DNA of 9,281 nt, taken from Clostridiales bacterium (GTDB lineage Bacteria; Bacillota; Clostridia; Lachnospirales; Lachnospiraceae). The stretch lies in NCBI GenBank assembly GCA_019423835.1, contig JAHZAR010000098.1, positions 1 to 9,281 of the forward strand, given 5' to 3'. The position numbers and the translations under genes are program-made. Shown here one piece after another: positions 6,918 through 9,281 of this stretch. Position 1 is the stretch's first letter, and the number at the start of each line of letters is the position of its first letter. A model generated the notes under the pieces. That model saw only the letters and a list, made by a program, of their open reading frames with translations, searched no databases and was not told the DNA's origin.

Positions 6918-8348
6918 ATGCAGAATATATTTGTCAGAGATGCGGTGAAGGCCAGCCATGGACGGCTGCTTTCCGGAGATGCAGATACGGAACTTGCTTA
7001 CATAAGCATTGACTCCCGCACAGCCGGGGAGAAGGCTCTGTTCGTTCCGCTGATCGGAGAGAAGCAGGATGGCCACCGCTTTATTATGGCGGCTCTTGAG
7101 CAGGGGGCGGCTGCTGTATTTACCTCAGAACACAGCGAGGAATCCGAGGAGGTGAAGGCCGCAGCCGAAAAGTGGCCCGGGGCAGCCTTTATCCGGGTAG
7201 ATGACACCAGGATGGCTCTTCAGGCGCTGGGAGCCTATATAAGGAGCCGTCTGACGATCCCGGTAGTGGGAATCACAGGAAGCGTCGGAAAGACAACGAC
7301 CAGGGAGATGGTGGCAGCGGCCCTCTCTGCAGGCTTTCACGTGTTTAAGACGCCCGCCAATCACAACAGCCAGGTGGGAGTGCCTCTCACCCTCTCCCAG
7401 ATCTCAGACACAGATGAGATCGGAGTTTTGGAGCTTGGCATGAGCGAGCCGGGAGAGATGACGGTGATTGCCCGGATTGCCGCGGTGGATATGGCTGTGA
7501 TTACAAACGTGGGGGTGACCCATATTGAAAACCTCGGCACCCGGGATAACATCCTCAGAGAAAAGCTGAAGATTCAGGACGGCATGAGGGCAGACGGCCC
7601 TGTTTTCCTGAATGGGGATAATGACCTGCTGGGTATAAGCAGGGCCAGGGAGGGCCACAGAACTGTATATTTCGGAACGGGAGCGAATGCCGATTACCGG
7701 GCGGTGGATATCAGGCTGGAACGGGGCTGCCCGTCCTTTACTATGGTTCACGGTGAGCGGCGCCTTCCAGTCACCCTCTCTGTTATGGGAGAACACAATG
7801 TTCTGAACGCCCTGGCAGCTCTGGCCGTGGCGGACTATAATGGCGTTCCCCTGGAGGCTGCGGCAGAAAAGCTCAGGGAGTTTACCGGCTTTAAAAACCG
7901 CCAGCAGATCAGGGAAAAGCACGGGATCACGGTCATCGACGATACCTACAACGCAAGCCCTGACTCCATGAAGGCGGCCCTCCGGGTGCTGTCCTCCTTC
8001 GGGCAGGCCAGACGCCGGGTAGCTGTGCTGGCAGACATGAAGGAGCTCGGCTCCGACGAGAGAAGGTTCCATCGGGAGGTGGGAGAGTTTCTGGCCGGGG
8101 AGAGGGTGGACCTTCTCATCACGTTCGGAGAGCTGGCCGGGGAGATCGGGGAGGGAGCCAGGGAGAGAAACCCCTCTCTCAGAACGGAAACTTTTACCGA
8201 CCGGGAGAAGATGACAGAATTTTTAAAGAGAGAGCTTTCTGCCGGGGACTGCGTTCTCTTTAAAGGTTCCAACAGCATGAAGCTGGGAGAGACGGCTCTT
8301 CTCTTCTACGGGGAGAATGACGGCGGCAGACAGCAGACGGAAGGCTGA
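6918..8348 (+). CDS. murF: UDP-MurNAc-tripeptide:D-Ala-D-Ala ligase MurF
   Basis: Adds the D-Ala-D-Ala dipeptide to the UDP-MurNAc-tripeptide made by MurE, completing the cytoplasmic pentapeptide precursor with ATP hydrolysis. The 476-residue length is normal for the family. The N-terminal domain (about 1-110) includes IDSR (31-34). The central ATPase has [11 protein letters not shown] (118-128), the [13 protein letters not shown] segment (144-156) and [10 protein letters not shown] (171-180). The C-terminal domain has [11 protein letters not shown] (341-351), the characteristic MurF motif. The putative ribosome site is weak, AGGA at 6903-6906, 11 nt before the ATG, which suggests translation could partly depend on upstream translation or on another start context. 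It lies 69 nt after murE with no terminator between, and its stop codon overlaps the priA start, consistent with one transcript. The motif set makes confusion with MurE or MurC unlikely. Confidence 0.95.
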   Translation: MQNIFVRDAVKASHGRLLSGDADTELAYISIDSRTAGEKALFVPLIGEKQDGHRFIMAALEQGAAAVFTSEHSEESEEVKAAAEKWPGAAFIRVDDTRMALQALGAYIRSRLTIPVVGITGSVGKTTTREMVAAALSAGFHVFKTPANHNSQVGVPLTLSQISDTDEIGVLELGMSEPGEMTVIARIAAVDMAVITNVGVTHIENLGTRDNILREKLKIQDGMRADGPVFLNGDNDLLGISRAREGHRTVYFGTGANADYRAVDIRLERGCPSFTMVHGERRLPVTLSVMGEHNVLNALAALAVADYNGVPLEAAAEKLREFTGFKNRQQIREKHGITVIDDTYNASPDSMKAALRVLSSFGQARRRVAVLADMKELGSDERRFHREVGEFLAGERVDLLITFGELAGEIGEGARERNPSLRTETFTDREKMTEFLKRELSAGDCVLFKGSNSMKLGETALLFYGENDGGRQQTEG

Positions 8349-9281
8349 TGAGGCATATGAAGCACACCTTCGCAAACATTATCATCGATATTTCCCATGA
8401 AAAGGTAGACCGCACCTTTCAGTACCTTATTCCGGAGCAGCTTAAGCCTCTCGTCAGGGCCGGCGTCCAGGTGGAAATCCCTTTCGGAAAGGGAAATTCT
8501 ATTCGCCGGGGGTTTGTGGTGGAAGTGACGGACACACCGGAATTTGATATTTCGCGGATGAAGGAGATAGCTGGGGTTTCGGCTGACCGATTGTCAGTCC
8601 AATCCCAGCTAATTGAGCTTGCCTGGGAGATGAAGCGCCTCTACGGCGCCACGATGAACCAGACCCTAAAGACCGTGCTTCCGGTGAAGCAGAAAATTAA
8701 GGCCAGAGAGAAGCGGACTATCCGCTGTCTGCTTCGGAGGGAAGAGCTTCTGGGAGCTCTCGCTGAGGCCAGAAGAAAGAGCTACCGCGCCCGCATCCGC
8801 CTCTACGAGGCCTTTCTGGAGGAGCCGGAGATTCCGGCGCAGGTGCTGGAAAACCAGCTAAATATAACCGTGTCCTCATTGAGGCCTCTGATTGAGAAGG
8901 GGGTGGTGGAGGTGGAGAGGGAGGAGATCCGCAGAAATCCCGTAAAGGGAGAGGAGCCTTCCTCAAACGGCCTGCCTTTGAACGAAGAGCAGAGAAGAGC
9001 GGTGGAGGAATTCTGGAGTTCCTACAGGGAGAGGCACGGGGACTGCCGGACGCAGTCAGAGGAACAGGAGAAAACATGGCTGCTCTATGGAATCACAGGA
9101 AGCGGCAAGACGGAAGTATATATGGAGATGCTGTCGAGAGTTCTAGCCATGGGGCGGCAGGCGATTGTGCTTATACCGGAGATTGCCCTGACCTACCAGA
9201 CGGTTATGCGGTTTTACCGGCGGTTCGGCAGCAGGATCTCGATTATCAATTCCCGACTGTCCAAGGGAGAACGGTATGATT
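8348..9281 (+). CDS. priA: Primosomal protein N' PriA, replication-restart helicase (partial, C-terminus beyond right edge)
   Basis: A 3'-to-5' superfamily 2 helicase that recognises stalled or repaired forks and starts reloading of the replicative helicase. The window encodes 311 residues of a protein usually 730-820 long. Residues about 8-110 form the 3'-DNA-end-binding domain (FANIIIDIS, 8-16; VEIPFGKG, 42-49). A winged-helix region follows (about 120-195). The helicase core then opens with Walker A GITGSGKT (248-255), IPEIALT (276-282, motif Ia) and NSRLSKGER (301-309). The later helicase motifs and zinc-binding cysteines lie outside the window. The start chosen, ATG at 8348, overlaps the murF stop (TGATG) with GGAAGG at 8339-8344, only 3 nt away. 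An in-frame ATG at 8357 (12 nt from the same site) would remove three residues and is a real alternative. The overlap implies translational coupling with murF. Confidence 0.94.
   Translation, partial: MRHMKHTFANIIIDISHEKVDRTFQYLIPEQLKPLVRAGVQVEIPFGKGNSIRRGFVVEVTDTPEFDISRMKEIAGVSADRLSVQSQLIELAWEMKRLYGATMNQTLKTVLPVKQKIKAREKRTIRCLLRREELLGALAEARRKSYRARIRLYEAFLEEPEIPAQVLENQLNITVSSLRPLIEKGVVEVEREEIRRNPVKGEEPSSNGLPLNEEQRRAVEEFWSSYRERHGDCRTQSEEQEKTWLLYGITGSGKTEVYMEMLSRVLAMGRQAIVLIPEIALTYQTVMRFYRRFGSRISIINSRLSKGERYD

Noticed and set aside
7404..8072. Open frame of 222 codons on the minus strand
   Set aside because: Antisense to murF, whose catalytic motifs are intact across the same bases; no family features.
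9076..9279. 67-codon plus-strand frame at the right edge
   Set aside because: It is a shifted frame inside priA, which carries Walker A and motif Ia over the same bases.

Overview
The window looks like the chromosome of a moderately high-GC member of the Firmicutes/Clostridia, most likely a Lachnospiraceae relative. This rests on the gene set and order, purine-rich Shine-Dalgarno sites of the GGAGG type, frequent AGA/AGG/CGG arginine codons, and a single FtsK/SpoIIIE translocase next to a TepA-like ClpP homologue (the same pairing is known in Bacillus). The species cannot be named from the sequence alone.

Layout. Positions 1-774 (minus strand) hold most of citC, citrate lyase ligase, which runs off the left edge without its C-terminus. 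A 207-nt divergent intergenic region (775-981) holds a -10-like TATAAT element for citC; I see no convincing promoter for the rightward genes there. From 982 everything reads rightward: tepA (982-1770), ftsK/spoIIIE (1921-5313), murE (5385-6848), murF (6918-8348) and the first 311 codons of priA (8348-9281, cut by the right edge). The tepA-ftsK gap (1771-1920) is the richest non-coding stretch. It has a plausible promoter, two copies of a 12-bp near-palindrome and a strong stem-loop in the presumed ftsK leader. The murE and murF upstream gaps (about 70 nt each) have no convincing terminator or promoter, and murF and priA overlap by one base, so ftsK-murE-murF-priA is probably co-transcribed.

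Functional picture. The rightward block is housekeeping: chromosome translocation through the septum (FtsK/SpoIIIE), two consecutive cytoplasmic steps of peptidoglycan precursor synthesis (MurE adds the third amino acid, MurF adds D-Ala-D-Ala) and replication restart (PriA). The citC gene is metabolically unrelated (citrate fermentation) and divergently transcribed.

No tRNA, rRNA, CRISPR array, insertion sequence, phage gene or defence system is visible, and I do not see a new multi-gene system. The best leads are the paired palindromes around the ftsK leader, the foldable leader itself, and the non-canonical motifs in MurE and TepA.
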